A stretch of 53,949 nt of DNA from an uncultured Thermofilaceae archaeon (GCA_938036345.1 CALHPJ010000017.1:1-53949); one strand, 5' to 3'. Positions 30,680 to 39,500 are shown, counted from the first letter of the stretch. Notes: a model not told the origin generated them from the letters alone. Made by a program: numbers and translations.

Positions 30680-30746
30680 GCCCCTGCGCAAGGGTAGGCG
30701 CTGTAATGCTTAAAAGGAGGGGTTTGTTTTCCCTACAGCAGGGTGC

Positions 30747-31925
30747 TTGGTATTGGGAGGCTTACCAGTTAACGCCAAGTACATCATACATGCAAAGATC
30801 GAAATTGAAGGTATAGTTGACAAGCCTGACATAATAGGTGCATTGTTCGGTCAAACGGAGGGATTGCTCGGAGCCGACCTAGATTTAAGAGAACTGCAGA
30901 ACAGTGGGAAAATCGGTAGAGTAGAGGTCAACTTAGTAAAGTTGGATAATAGAGTCAGGGGAAGCATCAAAGTGCCCTCCAACATGAGTAAGGTTGAGAC
31001 AGCCCTAATAGCTGCCGCGTTAGAGATGGTAGACCGAGTCGGACCTTACTCAGCGAGGGTGGAAGTTGCCAAGATAGAGGATGTAAGGGTTGAAAAAAGG
31101 AAGAAAATAGTAGAAAGAGCAAAGGAGTTACTGCGTAAGTTTGAGGAAGAGGCTCCTGAGGTTAGAGAGTTGATTGAGGAGATTGAAGGATCTCTCAAAG
31201 CTTCAGAGATGATAGAGTACGGACCCGAAAGGCTTCCCGCAGGACCCGAAGTGGAAACATCAGATACGCTCATAGTTGTTGAAGGTAGGGCTGATGTGGC
31301 GAACTTGCTTAGGCATGGTTATAGGAATGTCATAGCATCGGAGGGGGCGGCAACGCCTCGGGCACTCGCTGAACTAGCTAAGCAGAAAAAAGTCATACTG
31401 TTCGTTGACGGGGACCGCGGTGGAGAATTGGTTGCCAGGAATTTGGTCAACTCGATTCGAGTTGACTATGTCGCTAGAGCCCCTCCCGGTCGAGAGGTAG
31501 AGGAGTTAACAGGAAAAGAAATAGCGAAAGCCCTCAAAAATAAGGTAACGGTGCAGGAGTTCCTAGCTTCCATTAAGGCGGAGAGGCAGCCTTCCGAGCA
31601 AGCGGAGCGACAGCCTATGGTTGCAGCCATCCAGGTACCGGAGAACGTGGTAGAGGAAGCTAAAAACCTCAGGGGGACTTTAGAGGCGGTGCTATACGAC
31701 TCCGAGTGGAAGCCGATGAAACGAGTGGCTGTGAGAGACCTGCCTAAGGCTTTAGAAGAAACCGATGGGACAGCTAATGTGGTATTCGACGGTCTTGTAA
31801 CTCAGAGAATTGTAGACATCGCCTCGTCAAAGGGCGTGAAGGCTATAATTGGTGCGAGAATGGGCGACATTGTCCGTATACCCGACGGTTTAATAGTTTC
31901 AATAATAGATGATTTAGTTAGGTAA
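30747..31925 (+). CDS. dnaG: DnaG-type primase, archaeal
   Basis: 392 residues as drawn from a TTG at 30747; the start is uncertain. The conserved family sequence begins at about residue 10 (KYIIHAKIEIEGIVDKPDIIGALFGQTEGLLG), and TTG at 30753 is also possible. The Toprim domain spans about 165-260 with VVEGRADV (about 176) and FVDGDRGG (about 218), the metal-binding Glu and Asp. Archaeal DnaG has primase activity in vitro and is also found with the exosome, where it binds poly(A) RNA. Residues 270-320 are a charged linker, and the C-terminal 70 residues are an added domain. It is preceded by the candidate H/ACA RNA. Confidence 0.93.
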   Translation: MVLGGLPVNAKYIIHAKIEIEGIVDKPDIIGALFGQTEGLLGADLDLRELQNSGKIGRVEVNLVKLDNRVRGSIKVPSNMSKVETALIAAALEMVDRVGPYSARVEVAKIEDVRVEKRKKIVERAKELLRKFEEEAPEVRELIEEIEGSLKASEMIEYGPERLPAGPEVETSDTLIVVEGRADVANLLRHGYRNVIASEGAATPRALAELAKQKKVILFVDGDRGGELVARNLVNSIRVDYVARAPPGREVEELTGKEIAKALKNKVTVQEFLASIKAERQPSEQAERQPMVAAIQVPENVVEEAKNLRGTLEAVLYDSEWKPMKRVAVRDLPKALEETDGTANVVFDGLVTQRIVDIASSKGVKAIIGARMGDIVRIPDGLIVSIIDDLVR

Positions 31926-31960
31926 AATTAATTATTATTTAAATTTTAAATATTTTTAGG
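31926..31960 (+). terminator. A/T-rich likely transcription stop after dnaG
   Basis: After the dnaG stop, about 30 of 35 bases are A or T, with runs ATTATTTAAATTTTAAAT and ATTTTTAG. T-rich runs stop archaeal polymerase. Between here and rps7 there is a hairpin (GGCCTT/AAGGCC near 31998-32016) of unknown meaning. Confidence 0.4.
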
Positions 31961-32109
31961 AAAGCTAGTGTAAAGGAAGCAAAATATGCGGTCACTCGGC
32001 CTTAGTCGCAAAGGCCTACTGATAATATATTGTATATACTAGTTACGCAGAAGAATCGAGCTCGATACTGGCAACCCCCACAGCGTTTCATAAGGCTTAA
32101 AAACATGGC

Positions 32110-32721
32110 ATGATGCAGCGCCTGATGCCCGAGTCTGAGCTGAGAACATTGAGCGGAGAGAAGATCCTGCTCTTCGGGAAATGGGATTTAAGCGAAGTGA
32201 AAGTTAGGGATAGGAGTCTTGAACAGTACATTTGCCTAAGGCCAACGCTAGCACCTCACAGCGAGGGGAGACACGAGAAGGCTAGGTTCATGAAGGCTAG
32301 AGTGTGCATCGTGGAGCGTTTAATAAACCATATTATGCGACCTGGGAGAAATGCCGGCAAAAAAATGCTTGCCACCAATATCGTTAAGCGCGCGTTGCAG
32401 ATTGTAGAGCTAAAAACAGGTCAAAACCCCATTCAAGTTCTAGTTTGGGCCATAGAGAACGCATCACCCAGGGAGGAAACGACCAGAGTAATTTACGGAG
32501 GGATTCTTTATTATATATCGGTAGATGTCGCACCCCAAAGAAGAGTGGATCTAGCACTAAGATTCATATGTGAAGGGGCTAGGAATGCAGCTTTTAACAA
32601 TCCGAAACCGATAGAGGAATGCCTTGCGGACGAGATTGTAGCTGCTGCATATGGGGATCCTTCAAGCTATGCTCTTCGGAGGAAAGAGGAGCTAGAAAGA
32701 ATAGCTTTAGCCGCCAGGTAG
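32110..32721 (+). CDS. rps7: 30S ribosomal protein S7
   Basis: 203 residues. S7 nucleates assembly of the 30S head and touches the E-site tRNA. Archaeal S7 features are [101 protein letters not shown], and a C-terminal [11 protein letters not shown] followed by a basic helix. The ATG at 32110 is given; another ATG follows at once. In many archaea S7 lies with S12 and EF-1 alpha; here it is alone. It converges with rtcB, 10 nt apart. Confidence 0.97.
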   Translation: MMQRLMPESELRTLSGEKILLFGKWDLSEVKVRDRSLEQYICLRPTLAPHSEGRHEKARFMKARVCIVERLINHIMRPGRNAGKKMLATNIVKRALQIVELKTGQNPIQVLVWAIENASPREETTRVIYGGILYYISVDVAPQRRVDLALRFICEGARNAAFNNPKPIEECLADEIVAAAYGDPSSYALRRKEELERIALAAR

Positions 32722-32731
32722 CCTATGTAGG

Positions 32732-34177
32732 TTACCCTTTGACAACGGAGATTGGAACTAGTCTAATAACCCTTTTAGCAATTCCGGCTCTCTCTGCTAC
32801 TTCGGCAATCCTATCTACATCTTTATAAGCTCCGGGAGCCTCCTCTGCAACGACCGCCAGGCTGGCTGCACGCACAACTATCCCCCTTCTCTCTAGCGAT
32901 TCCGCTATGCTGCTTCCCCTGTACTCCCTCTTCGCGGCTTCACGACTCAATACTCTCCCTGCTCCGTGGGGGGCGGAACCGAAGGTTAGTTCCATAGACT
33001 TAGCTGTTCCGACAAGTATGTAGGACGCAGTTCCCATAGAACCGGGGATAAGTACTGGCTGTCCGATATTCTTATACTTTTGTGGTATCAGCGCGTGCCC
33101 TGGTGGGAAAGCTCGCGTTGCGCCTTTTCTGTGAACATATACGAGTTTTCGAGCGCCATTTACCACATGTTCTTCTAGCTTTGCAATGTTGTGCGCTACA
33201 TCGTAAATAATGTGCATATTTAGGCTATCCGCGGACCTACCGAAGATTTTCGAGAAAACTTCGCGAGTCCAATGCGTTATTATCTGCCTGTTAGCCCAGG
33301 CAAAGTTCGCTGCAGCTTTCATTGCCGCGAAATAGTCTTCGGCCTCTCTGCTATTAGCCGGAACGGAAACTAGTTCCCTGTCGGGAAGGGGCATGTTGTA
33401 CTTTCTAGAGGCTACCTCCATCACCTTAAGGTAATCACTGCAGACTTGGTGACCGAGCCCTCTCGAGCCCGTATGCACCATGACCGTAACCTGTCCCACA
33501 CGAGTTATCCCGAGAGTTTCAGCAATCCTGGGATCGTATATTTTATCGACAACCTGTATTTCTAGGAAATGGTTGCCGCTACCAAGGGTTCCTAACTGCT
33601 CTCTGCCACGCTCTTTTGCCACTTTTGATACCTTTGCTGGATCAGCCCCCTCCATCGACCCTCTCTCCTCGGTGTACTCGGGGTCCTCGCTCCATCCGTA
33701 GCCTCTTTCAACGCTCCATTCGGCTCCCTCAGCTAAAACCCTGTCAAGCTCCGATGCGCTAAGGCTAAGCTTTCCTCTGGACCCGAGCCCTGAAGGTATG
33801 TTCCTAAATAATTGTTCTGCAAGCTCCCTTAAGCGAGGTTTTACTTCCTCGTAGGTTAGTTCGGTTCTAAGTATTCGGACACCGCAGTTGATATCGTAGC
33901 CTACTCCACCCGGGCTAAGGACCCCCTCTTCATGATCGAAAGCTGCCACCCCGCCTATGGGAAATCCATAGCCCTGATGTCCATCGGGAAGGACAATTGA
34001 GTACTTGTATATCCCAGGTAGCATGGCGACGTTGGCGGCTTGCTCTAGGGTAAGGTCGCTCTGCATTTTCTGCAGCAAGAGCTCGTCAGCAAATACACGT
34101 GCAGGGACCCTCATTCCCCTTTTGTAGTCTTGGGGGATTTCCCAGACAACATCTTCAAGTTTCTTGAGAACAACCAT
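32732..34177 (-). CDS. rtcB: tRNA-splicing ligase RtcB
   Basis: 481 residues. RtcB joins tRNA exon halves after splicing endonuclease has cut at introns, using GTP and Mn2+ with a covalent RtcB-GMP. Key parts are GGVGYDINCGVRIL with the Mn-binding Cys (about residue 95), the metal-binding GSGNHFLE (about 202), VHTGSRGLGHQ, HIIYDVAHNIAKLEEH, RKGATRAFPPGH and the C-terminal SYKDVD-like stretch with the GMP-bound His (SAPHGAGR). No intein is present. An intron-containing tRNA-Val and archease, its activator, are encoded within 1.2 kb. Confidence 0.97.
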   Translation of the reverse strand: MVVLKKLEDVVWEIPQDYKRGMRVPARVFADELLLQKMQSDLTLEQAANVAMLPGIYKYSIVLPDGHQGYGFPIGGVAAFDHEEGVLSPGGVGYDINCGVRILRTELTYEEVKPRLRELAEQLFRNIPSGLGSRGKLSLSASELDRVLAEGAEWSVERGYGWSEDPEYTEERGSMEGADPAKVSKVAKERGREQLGTLGSGNHFLEIQVVDKIYDPRIAETLGITRVGQVTVMVHTGSRGLGHQVCSDYLKVMEVASRKYNMPLPDRELVSVPANSREAEDYFAAMKAAANFAWANRQIITHWTREVFSKIFGRSADSLNMHIIYDVAHNIAKLEEHVVNGARKLVYVHRKGATRAFPPGHALIPQKYKNIGQPVLIPGSMGTASYILVGTAKSMELTFGSAPHGAGRVLSREAAKREYRGSSIAESLERRGIVVRAASLAVVAEEAPGAYKDVDRIAEVAERAGIAKRVIRLVPISVVKG

Positions 34178-34243
34178 AGGAGCCGTTTATGAGCGATTTA
34201 CAGCTTTAAAAACATTTTTATTGTGAAAAAATAAAGATACTTT

Positions 34244-34630
34244 ATGCGAGCGTTTATAAGAAGAAGAGTAACGAGGGAGGAGCTTCTAACAGTGAGTAGG
34301 GATCCTGGAATGGAATTTGAAGAGGCAAGACCAAAGGATCTGGTAGCCGTTTACGAGGAAGAGGGCGAGTGCGCCTACACGGTAGTGGAGGAGATACCTT
34401 TGGGCGCCTTAAGAAAAATTTTAAGTTTAAAAGTTATCGAATTACTAGAAGCAGTAAAAACTTATCGAAATGTAAATTTGAGCGAATTGGCAAGATTACT
34501 TAACAGATCGCCGTCAAATGTTTACGCGGATTTAAAGCTGCTCGCAAAGTATCGTTTACTCCATTTCGAAAAGCTTGGAAAACGGGTAATACCGTACCTA
34601 CTGCTTGAGGAGATAAGGATCATACCTTAA
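34244..34630 (+). CDS. Winged helix-turn-helix regulator
   Basis: 128 residues. Residues about 65-120 form a winged helix: SLKVIELLEAVKTYRNVNLSELARLLNRSPSNVYADLKLLAKYRLLHFEKLGKRVIPYLL, with LARLLNRSPSNVYADLKLL as the recognition helix pair. The N-terminal 60 residues are acidic and not recognised (GMEFEEARPKDLVAVYEEEGECAYTVVEEI). It resembles ArsR/MarR-like archaeal regulators. It is divergent from rtcB (66 nt between starts), so it may regulate rtcB or itself; targets are not visible. Confidence 0.75.
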   Translation: MRAFIRRRVTREELLTVSRDPGMEFEEARPKDLVAVYEEEGECAYTVVEEIPLGALRKILSLKVIELLEAVKTYRNVNLSELARLLNRSPSNVYADLKLLAKYRLLHFEKLGKRVIPYLLLEEIRIIP

Positions 34631-34792
34631 AGAAGGTCCTCGGAACATCTTGGTAGAGTGGCGAGAAAATCCGTTGAGGTGCATCTCTTCATCGATCAGT
34701 GCAGGTCAATCTCTTCATTTGAGCTGCTTGCTAACAACTGCTGATTTATGCTTTTCGCGTGTAGCCGGTGGAAAGTGAAGCCAAAAGAGTAA

Positions 34793-34887
34793 TGGGCCCG
34801 CCGGGATTTGAACCCGGGACCTCCCGCGTGCTGAGCGGAAACACTCCGCCCGTCAGGCGGGCATCCTAGCCACTAGACTACGGGCCC
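34793..34887 (-). tRNA. tRNA-Val(GAC) with a 22-nt intron at 37/38
   Basis: Minus strand, 95 nt, giving a 73-nt tRNA. Acceptor GGGCCCG/CGGGCCC, discriminator A, T arm CCGGG TTCAAAT CCCGG. The anticodon stem CCCGC/GCGGG closes loop CTGACGC (anticodon GAC). The bulge-helix-bulge is complete: central helix CTGA (34856-34853) with TCAG (34834-34831), 3-nt bulges 34852-34850 and 34830-34828, and a GCGGA/TCCGC intron hairpin. No CCA is encoded. It lies between rtcB and archease, the two proteins that rejoin its halves. Confidence 0.95.
34829..34850 (-). other. Canonical intron of tRNA-Val(GAC)
   Basis: 22 nt after anticodon-loop position 37. It folds into the 5-bp hairpin GCGGA/TCCGC with a 5-nt loop and supplies one strand of the bulge-helix-bulge central helix. 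No reading frame is possible in it. Confidence 0.9.
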
Positions 34888-34937
34888 TTTGCAGACCGTA
34901 ATTTTCGAGGGTTATATTGTTTACCTTATCGTGCACA

Positions 34938-35372
34938 CTATATGTCCACTACGAACCTTACAATTACTCCGCCATTTTTTGGGAGTATTTCCATTAAGTG
35001 GTAGGTCATCGCTTTAACTAGAGTTCTAGACTCGTGCTTTTCGCTGTTGTACTGCTCGCCTGCTGCAATGCCGTATAGTTTAAATCCTCCCCAATCCGTT
35101 TCTTCTATTTTTTCAACCTTAAATTTAGAGAAAAGAATTTGCTCTATATCAAACAAGACCAGCAATTTTTCGATCCAATTGTACAGCAGGGATTCATGAT
35201 CGTACCCCTCCACTTCAACCCGTCTCTCTTCTCTCGGCTCGACAAGCGACGTATTCGTCATTACCTCGAAAACACCCAGGGCAGCGTATTCAAAGGCTTC
35301 CTCCAAGCTGTCACCCCAAGCCTCTATCAGCACATCCGCTGTGTGTGGAAGGTGCTTAAACCCGCCAGCCAT
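34938..35372 (-). CDS. Archease, RtcB cofactor
   Basis: 144 residues. Archease speeds RtcB guanylation and lets it turn over many times. The family stretches are GGFKHLPHTADVLIEAWGDSLEEAFEYAALGVFEVMTN, YDHESLLYNWIEKLLVLFDIE and KAMTYHLMEILPKNGGVIVRFVVDI. The acidic metal-binding residues of this family are present (HTAD, the C-terminal VVDI). ATG at 35372, with 66 nt separating it from the divergent DUF1512 gene. It lies 0.8 kb from rtcB with the tRNA-Val between them. Confidence 0.95.
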   Translation of the reverse strand: MAGGFKHLPHTADVLIEAWGDSLEEAFEYAALGVFEVMTNTSLVEPREERRVEVEGYDHESLLYNWIEKLLVLFDIEQILFSKFKVEKIEETDWGGFKLYGIAAGEQYNSEKHESRTLVKAMTYHLMEILPKNGGVIVRFVVDI

Positions 35373-35438
35373 AGCTTAACGTGAGCTCTATGTCATTATC
35401 CTTAAAACCATGTCGCGTTTTCCCATAGCGAGGTTTCG

Positions 35439-36551
35439 ATGGACGCGAGAGGAATCTTTGATCTAGTAACGTTTCTCGTAGTGCTGACCTTCTTCTCCTA
35501 TGTATCTAGGGAGCTTGAAATCCGTCGCATAATAAGTGAGGTAGAGTTTTACCTGACCCTATTTAAGGCGGCTAGAGATCGTGCCACCCAGTCTCTCACT
35601 AGAAAATTCAACGAGGTGATCGCTAAAGCGCAAAGCCGTGTTAATTTGGACGTAGTTGAGGAAAAGGTTAGGGGTCTGGTAGAGACTTTCGTTATAGGAC
35701 CGGAAGCTTTGGATCCCTTCGGTGTAGTCAAGAAAGTGAAGTTGGTGCTAAGAACAGAGGAAGTTGCCATAAAAAACGAAATTTCCCGTGTTGCTCCTAA
35801 TGCCGAAAAAAGTGATGTAGAGATCTTGACCGGCATGGTAGAAGTTTCAAGGGGGCTCAACATGCTGTATAAAACCGTCAACCACTTCTACATTCAGGCA
35901 AAGAAGTTTAAGAGCTATTGGATGCTGTTGCAGCTGGATGCGCTCCTACCTTATATAGCTGACGAAGTTAAAGCGTATGAGAATGCGGTGTACGCTTTAA
36001 CGAACCGAGTTCCAATTGGCGACTCTGTGGGGCCATTGCTAGTGGCGCTCCTCTCGAAGGAGTTAATGGCGACTCCGGTTAGCGTGGGTGTTGACGATAC
36101 AACCGTGTACGTAGCCGATTTCGAGGGCCGCCAGGTACTGCTAGTGAAGGCTGAGGGGCCTGGAAGCAACACCGGTAGGTACGATGAGGCATTGAGAAGA
36201 TTGCTGGCGACATGGGGGGCAGCAGTTACCTTGGTTATAACCGTAGATGCCGCTTTAAAACTTGAAGGAGAAATAAGCGGTGGGCTAGCTGAGGGCTATG
36301 GTGTGGCAATTGGAGGTACCGGTGTAGAGAAGTACGGGATCGAGGAGGTGCTAGCGGAATACGGGCTACGGCCCTATGCACTTATTATAAAGATGTCATC
36401 TGAAGAGGCAGCATCTCCTCTCTCTAAAGAACTGTACGATGCGTGTATAAGGGCTAAGGAGCGAGTAAAAGCCCTGATCCTAGAATCCACTAAGCAGGGC
36501 GAAGCGGTGGTCGTAGTAGGTGTGGGGAACACCCTGGGTGTTGGTAATTAA
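35439..36551 (+). CDS. DUF1512-type archaeal protein
   Basis: 370 residues. An N-terminal hydrophobic helix (residues 6-23: IFDLVTFLVVLTFFSYVS) could anchor it in the membrane. A coiled, charged region follows (about 25-130) and then a mixed domain with TPVSVGVDDTTVYVADFEGRQVLLVKAEGPGSNTGRYDEALRRLL, VTLVITVDAALKLEGE and VAIGGTGVEKYGIEEVL. This matches my memory of DUF1512, an archaeal family of unknown function that is conserved across Thermoproteota. The GTGVEKY/EKYGIEE block suggests a nucleotide-binding or hydrolase-like fold. ATG at 35439, divergent from archease. Confidence 0.78.
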   Translation: MDARGIFDLVTFLVVLTFFSYVSRELEIRRIISEVEFYLTLFKAARDRATQSLTRKFNEVIAKAQSRVNLDVVEEKVRGLVETFVIGPEALDPFGVVKKVKLVLRTEEVAIKNEISRVAPNAEKSDVEILTGMVEVSRGLNMLYKTVNHFYIQAKKFKSYWMLLQLDALLPYIADEVKAYENAVYALTNRVPIGDSVGPLLVALLSKELMATPVSVGVDDTTVYVADFEGRQVLLVKAEGPGSNTGRYDEALRRLLATWGAAVTLVITVDAALKLEGEISGGLAEGYGVAIGGTGVEKYGIEEVLAEYGLRPYALIIKMSSEEAASPLSKELYDACIRAKERVKALILESTKQGEAVVVVGVGNTLGVGN

Positions 36552-36578
36552 TCTTAGCCGAATTTTGCGATGTAGCTG

Positions 36579-37487
36579 TCATCGCTTAAACAGCTCTAAA
36601 ACGCAAGTGGTGTTCAAAACTCCTCTCTGGGTTAGAACTAGGGTATCTTCGAACTGGGCCACTACCCCGTTCCCAGCTTCTCTCAATACAGGGTAGAGCT
36701 GAACCCTTTGTTTCGAGACAAGCTTCTTGAGTGCTTCCATACCCCTTTCACCCCATTCTCTATGAACCCATCTCTCCGAGAATGGTAGTCCTCTGTACCG
36801 ACGCCAGAGTTCTCTGAGTAGGAAATCCAGGTAATCCTCACCCGTAACCTTCAAAGTCGATACCCTATATATACTGCCCTGCTCCTCCTCCACTACGTAA
36901 CCCCTTCCGTTTGTCGCGAAGGGTTCGACAGCATAGACTTCGCCGGCATTCGCCCTACCACACGCGCTAGAACTTACATTTGGCACGCACTTGCCCGAAT
37001 GGAGGGAGTATCTCGACATAGAGTGCCCACTTAGATTTTTTATTGGTTTGAACCCAGCCATGGTGACCGTGGTTTCAATTCTTTTGCCAACTTCACCCAG
37101 GTCCACGCCGGGTTTTAGGACATGTTCCGCCTCTCGAAGAGCTCTCTTCGCAGTTTCAACTAGTGAAGTGTGAGATGAGCCTAACGTAATAGTGATCGCT
37201 GCGTCGGCAATAAAGCCGTCTACGCTAGCTCCTAGGTCGATTTTCACTACAGCAGGGGGCTGTAAAATTGCTCGGTCTTCAACTTTAGGTGAGTAGTGTG
37301 CAGCAACCTCGTTCACTGAAATATTTACTGGAAATGCCGGTTCAGCTCCAAGCTGTCTAATGTAGCTTTCCAAGCTTTCAGCAAGATGGAGCAACGAGGA
37401 CCCCTCATCAACCGTCTCTATGGCTTTTCCCAAAGCCTTGTGCGCGATTTCCCCTGCTGCTATCCACTTTTCCAGCTCATCACTCAC
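36579..37487 (-). CDS. map: Methionine aminopeptidase, type II
   Basis: 302 residues. This enzyme removes the initiator methionine from new proteins. The five metal ligands are visible: KIDLGASVDGFIADAA (two Asp), SGHSMSRYSLHSGKCVPN (His), YAVEPFAT (Glu) and VVAQFEDT (Glu). The insert between the His and the first Glu region (about residues 150-280) is the type II helical insert; length fits archaeal MetAP. ATG at 37487. It is divergent from the translin gene with 52 nt between. Confidence 0.95.
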   Translation of the reverse strand: MSDELEKWIAAGEIAHKALGKAIETVDEGSSLLHLAESLESYIRQLGAEPAFPVNISVNEVAAHYSPKVEDRAILQPPAVVKIDLGASVDGFIADAAITITLGSSHTSLVETAKRALREAEHVLKPGVDLGEVGKRIETTVTMAGFKPIKNLSGHSMSRYSLHSGKCVPNVSSSACGRANAGEVYAVEPFATNGRGYVVEEEQGSIYRVSTLKVTGEDYLDFLLRELWRRYRGLPFSERWVHREWGERGMEALKKLVSKQRVQLYPVLREAGNGVVAQFEDTLVLTQRGVLNTTCVLELFKR

Positions 37488-37539
37488 GAGGTTACCTTAC
37501 AAAGGCGGAAATATATTCCTCATCTAGCCAGCAAAACGT

Positions 37540-38178
37540 ATGGGATTAGAGGAGTCGATCGAGGAAGCGCGCAGGTTACTTGAAAACGAAGATGAAGCAC
37601 GGGAAAAGATCCTTTCCTTGACCAGGGAGATCGTTAGGAGGGCTAGGCGGGTAGTGTTCAAGGTTCACGAAGGGGATATCGCAGATGCCGACAAGGAGCT
37701 TGCAAAAGCTGAGGAGTACATAAATGAGCTAGAAAAATATGAGCTGTCCTACCCTCGGCTTTTTCACGCAGGCTTCGTTAGTGCTGCGCTGGCTGAGTAT
37801 GTAGAGGCGCGCTTAGTGCTCGAGTATGAAAAAACGGGCGAGCTCCCAAGCTTCAGGGAACTTAAGGTGGAGCCGGTGCACTATATATTGGGCCTCGCGG
37901 ACTTCGGAGGAGAGCTAAGGCGGTTAATGGTTAGACGCCTTAGCGCGGGTGATTACTCGGGGGCTGAGCGAGCGCTGAAGCTCATGGAAAAAGTCTATAA
38001 AGGGTTAATGACGCTAGCGCTTCCGGACGCATTAGTACCGGGGTTGCGCAGAAAAGTGGATACTCTTAGGGGGCTTTTTGAAAGCTCGATGCGGGATTTG
38101 CTCTATTATGCAATCAGCAACGACTTAGAGAGCTCTATAAGGGACCTCCTGAGGGTTCTCAAAGATGGGAAGGTCTAG
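37540..38178 (+). CDS. Translin-family protein
   Basis: 212 residues, all helical. Translin and TRAX are octameric RNA/ssDNA-binding proteins; archaeal members are RNA-binding and can carry endoribonuclease activity. The family stretches are SLTREIVRRARRVVFKVHEGDIADADKELAKAEEYINELEKY, HAGFVSAALAEYVEARLVLEYEKTGELPS and LGLADFGGELRRLMVRRLSAGDYSGAERALKLMEKVYKGLMTLALPDALVPGLRRKVD. The Asp/Glu residues that form the TRAX catalytic site are partly present, but activity cannot be judged. ATG at 37540. It overlaps endonuclease V by 14 nt. Confidence 0.88.
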   Translation: MGLEESIEEARRLLENEDEAREKILSLTREIVRRARRVVFKVHEGDIADADKELAKAEEYINELEKYELSYPRLFHAGFVSAALAEYVEARLVLEYEKTGELPSFRELKVEPVHYILGLADFGGELRRLMVRRLSAGDYSGAERALKLMEKVYKGLMTLALPDALVPGLRRKVDTLRGLFESSMRDLLYYAISNDLESSIRDLLRVLKDGKV

Positions 38179-38857
38179 TTGGATAGTCGCCGATACAGGC
38201 GGCATCGACCTAAATAAACTTAGAGTTGCTCAAAAACTAATTTCGGAAAGAGTTATCGAAGTAGATGACCTACCGTCACGCATCGAGCTGGTCTGCGGCG
38301 TAGATGTAGCTTACGCGGGCAACCTAGCAGTTTCGGCAGCAGTAGTCGTGGATGCCGGTAAGTTAGCCCCAGTAGGTAAGGCAACAGCTATTCTGGAGGT
38401 AAAGTTTCCCTACATACCCACCCTTTTGGCTTTCAGAGAAGCTGGCCCGATGATAGTGGCTGTCCGCAGGCTTAAAACCCACCCACAAGTCCTTATAGTT
38501 GATGGCAACGGTAGGCTCCACCCGTTTAAAGCCGGTGTTGCTTCTCAGGTCGGCTTAGCCCTGGGATTGCCAACAATTGGTGTTGCGAAAAAGCTCCTAT
38601 GTGGAGAAGTTGGCAAATGGGAAGGCGAAACCGCGCCAATCTTGCTTGAGGGGGAAACTGCTGGTGTTGCACTTAAAACTGTTAAAAGTGCTAAACCAAT
38701 ATACATAAGCGTGGGCCACAAAGTATCTCTTGCCACAGCAGTAAAACTTGTCAAGCAGCTGACCCGAGCGGGGCAGCGGCTGCCTGTACCATTAAGACTC
38801 GCCCATCTGGAGGCTACAAACCTGGCCCGCCGCTTAAAAGCAGCTTCGCAATATTAG
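38165..38857 (+). CDS. nfi: Endonuclease V
   Basis: 230 residues. Endonuclease V cuts near deoxyinosine, the product of adenine deamination, which is frequent at high temperature. The active-site carboxylates lie in CGVDVAY (about 46-52), YIPTLLAFREAGP (about 83-95) and VDGNGRLHPFKAG (about 114-126); the FREAGP and DGNGRLHP blocks are diagnostic. An extended N-terminus of about 40 residues precedes the core. It overlaps the translin gene by 14 nt and converges on the cytidylyltransferase gene with a 44-nt overlap. Confidence 0.93.
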   Translation: MGRSSWIVADTGGIDLNKLRVAQKLISERVIEVDDLPSRIELVCGVDVAYAGNLAVSAAVVVDAGKLAPVGKATAILEVKFPYIPTLLAFREAGPMIVAVRRLKTHPQVLIVDGNGRLHPFKAGVASQVGLALGLPTIGVAKKLLCGEVGKWEGETAPILLEGETAGVALKTVKSAKPIYISVGHKVSLATAVKLVKQLTRAGQRLPVPLRLAHLEATNLARRLKAASQY

Positions 38858-39500
38858 AGCTGGAAGTAAGACCACCCTGAATCCGCTCGCCAATTTTAAC
38901 TATTTTTACAGAAATTCCTAATTTTTCAATGGTTTTTTTAACTAATTCTTCGATCACTGCTTGGTCGGGACCCAGGAGGATTATATCCGGCTTTAAGCGT
39001 AGGATAGTGCCCTCAATATCCAGTGGATCGCTGCCCAAATACGCTTCGTCAACGTATTTGATGCTTTTAATAACCTCAAGCCTTTGCATCTCCGGGATTA
39101 CTGGTTTACGCCCCTTAAGTTTGAGTACTGTGGAATCGCGAGCTACAACAACTACTACTGTGCCGAGTTCCCTTGCCTTTTTTAGCAAGTACAGATGACC
39201 CGGGTGCACTATTTCGAAGGTGCCGCCTACCAGCACTCTAGGTGGTCTACGAGTCGGCCATTGCACGTTTGTAAAACCCAAAATGGACAAGGCGTCCAGC
39301 AGACCCTCAGCGTAGGATGAGCAAGCTACACTTGTTAATGGGTCCGTCCGCTCAAGGTAAAACTCGGCATCTCTCAGGTACCTGCTGGCTTCTTCAATCA
39401 CGCGCCTTACATTACCGGCGCCGGTCTTCTCGAGACTACAGAGCACCGCCTTAAGGTTTTCTATGTACTTTTTAGCTCTCTCTGTCGCCGCTAAGTCCAT
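38814..39500 (-). CDS. DUF357-cytidylyltransferase fusion, RibL-like FAD synthase
   Basis: 228 residues. The N-terminal 85 residues are an all-helical DUF357-like domain (AKKYIENLKAVLCSLEKTG and RYLRDAEFYLERTDPLTSVACSSYAEGLLDAL). The rest is a nucleotidyltransferase with VGGTFEIVHPGHLYLLKKARELG (HPGH motif, about 95-115) and LKGRKPVIPEMQRLEVI, close to archaeal FAD synthase RibL, and ILLGPDQ. It probably adenylates FMN to FAD, though coaD-type or glycerol-phosphate activities are related. The 3' end overlaps endonuclease V by 44 nt on the opposite strand. Confidence 0.8.
   Translation of the reverse strand: MDLAATERAKKYIENLKAVLCSLEKTGAGNVRRVIEEASRYLRDAEFYLERTDPLTSVACSSYAEGLLDALSILGFTNVQWPTRRPPRVLVGGTFEIVHPGHLYLLKKARELGTVVVVVARDSTVLKLKGRKPVIPEMQRLEVIKSIKYVDEAYLGSDPLDIEGTILRLKPDIILLGPDQAVIEELVKKTIEKLGISVKIVKIGERIQGGLTSSSNIAKLLLSGGPGL

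Noticed and set aside
30590-30700. RNase P RNA or SRP RNA
   Set aside because: Too short, and the conserved core sequences of either are not visible. The fold fits H/ACA better.
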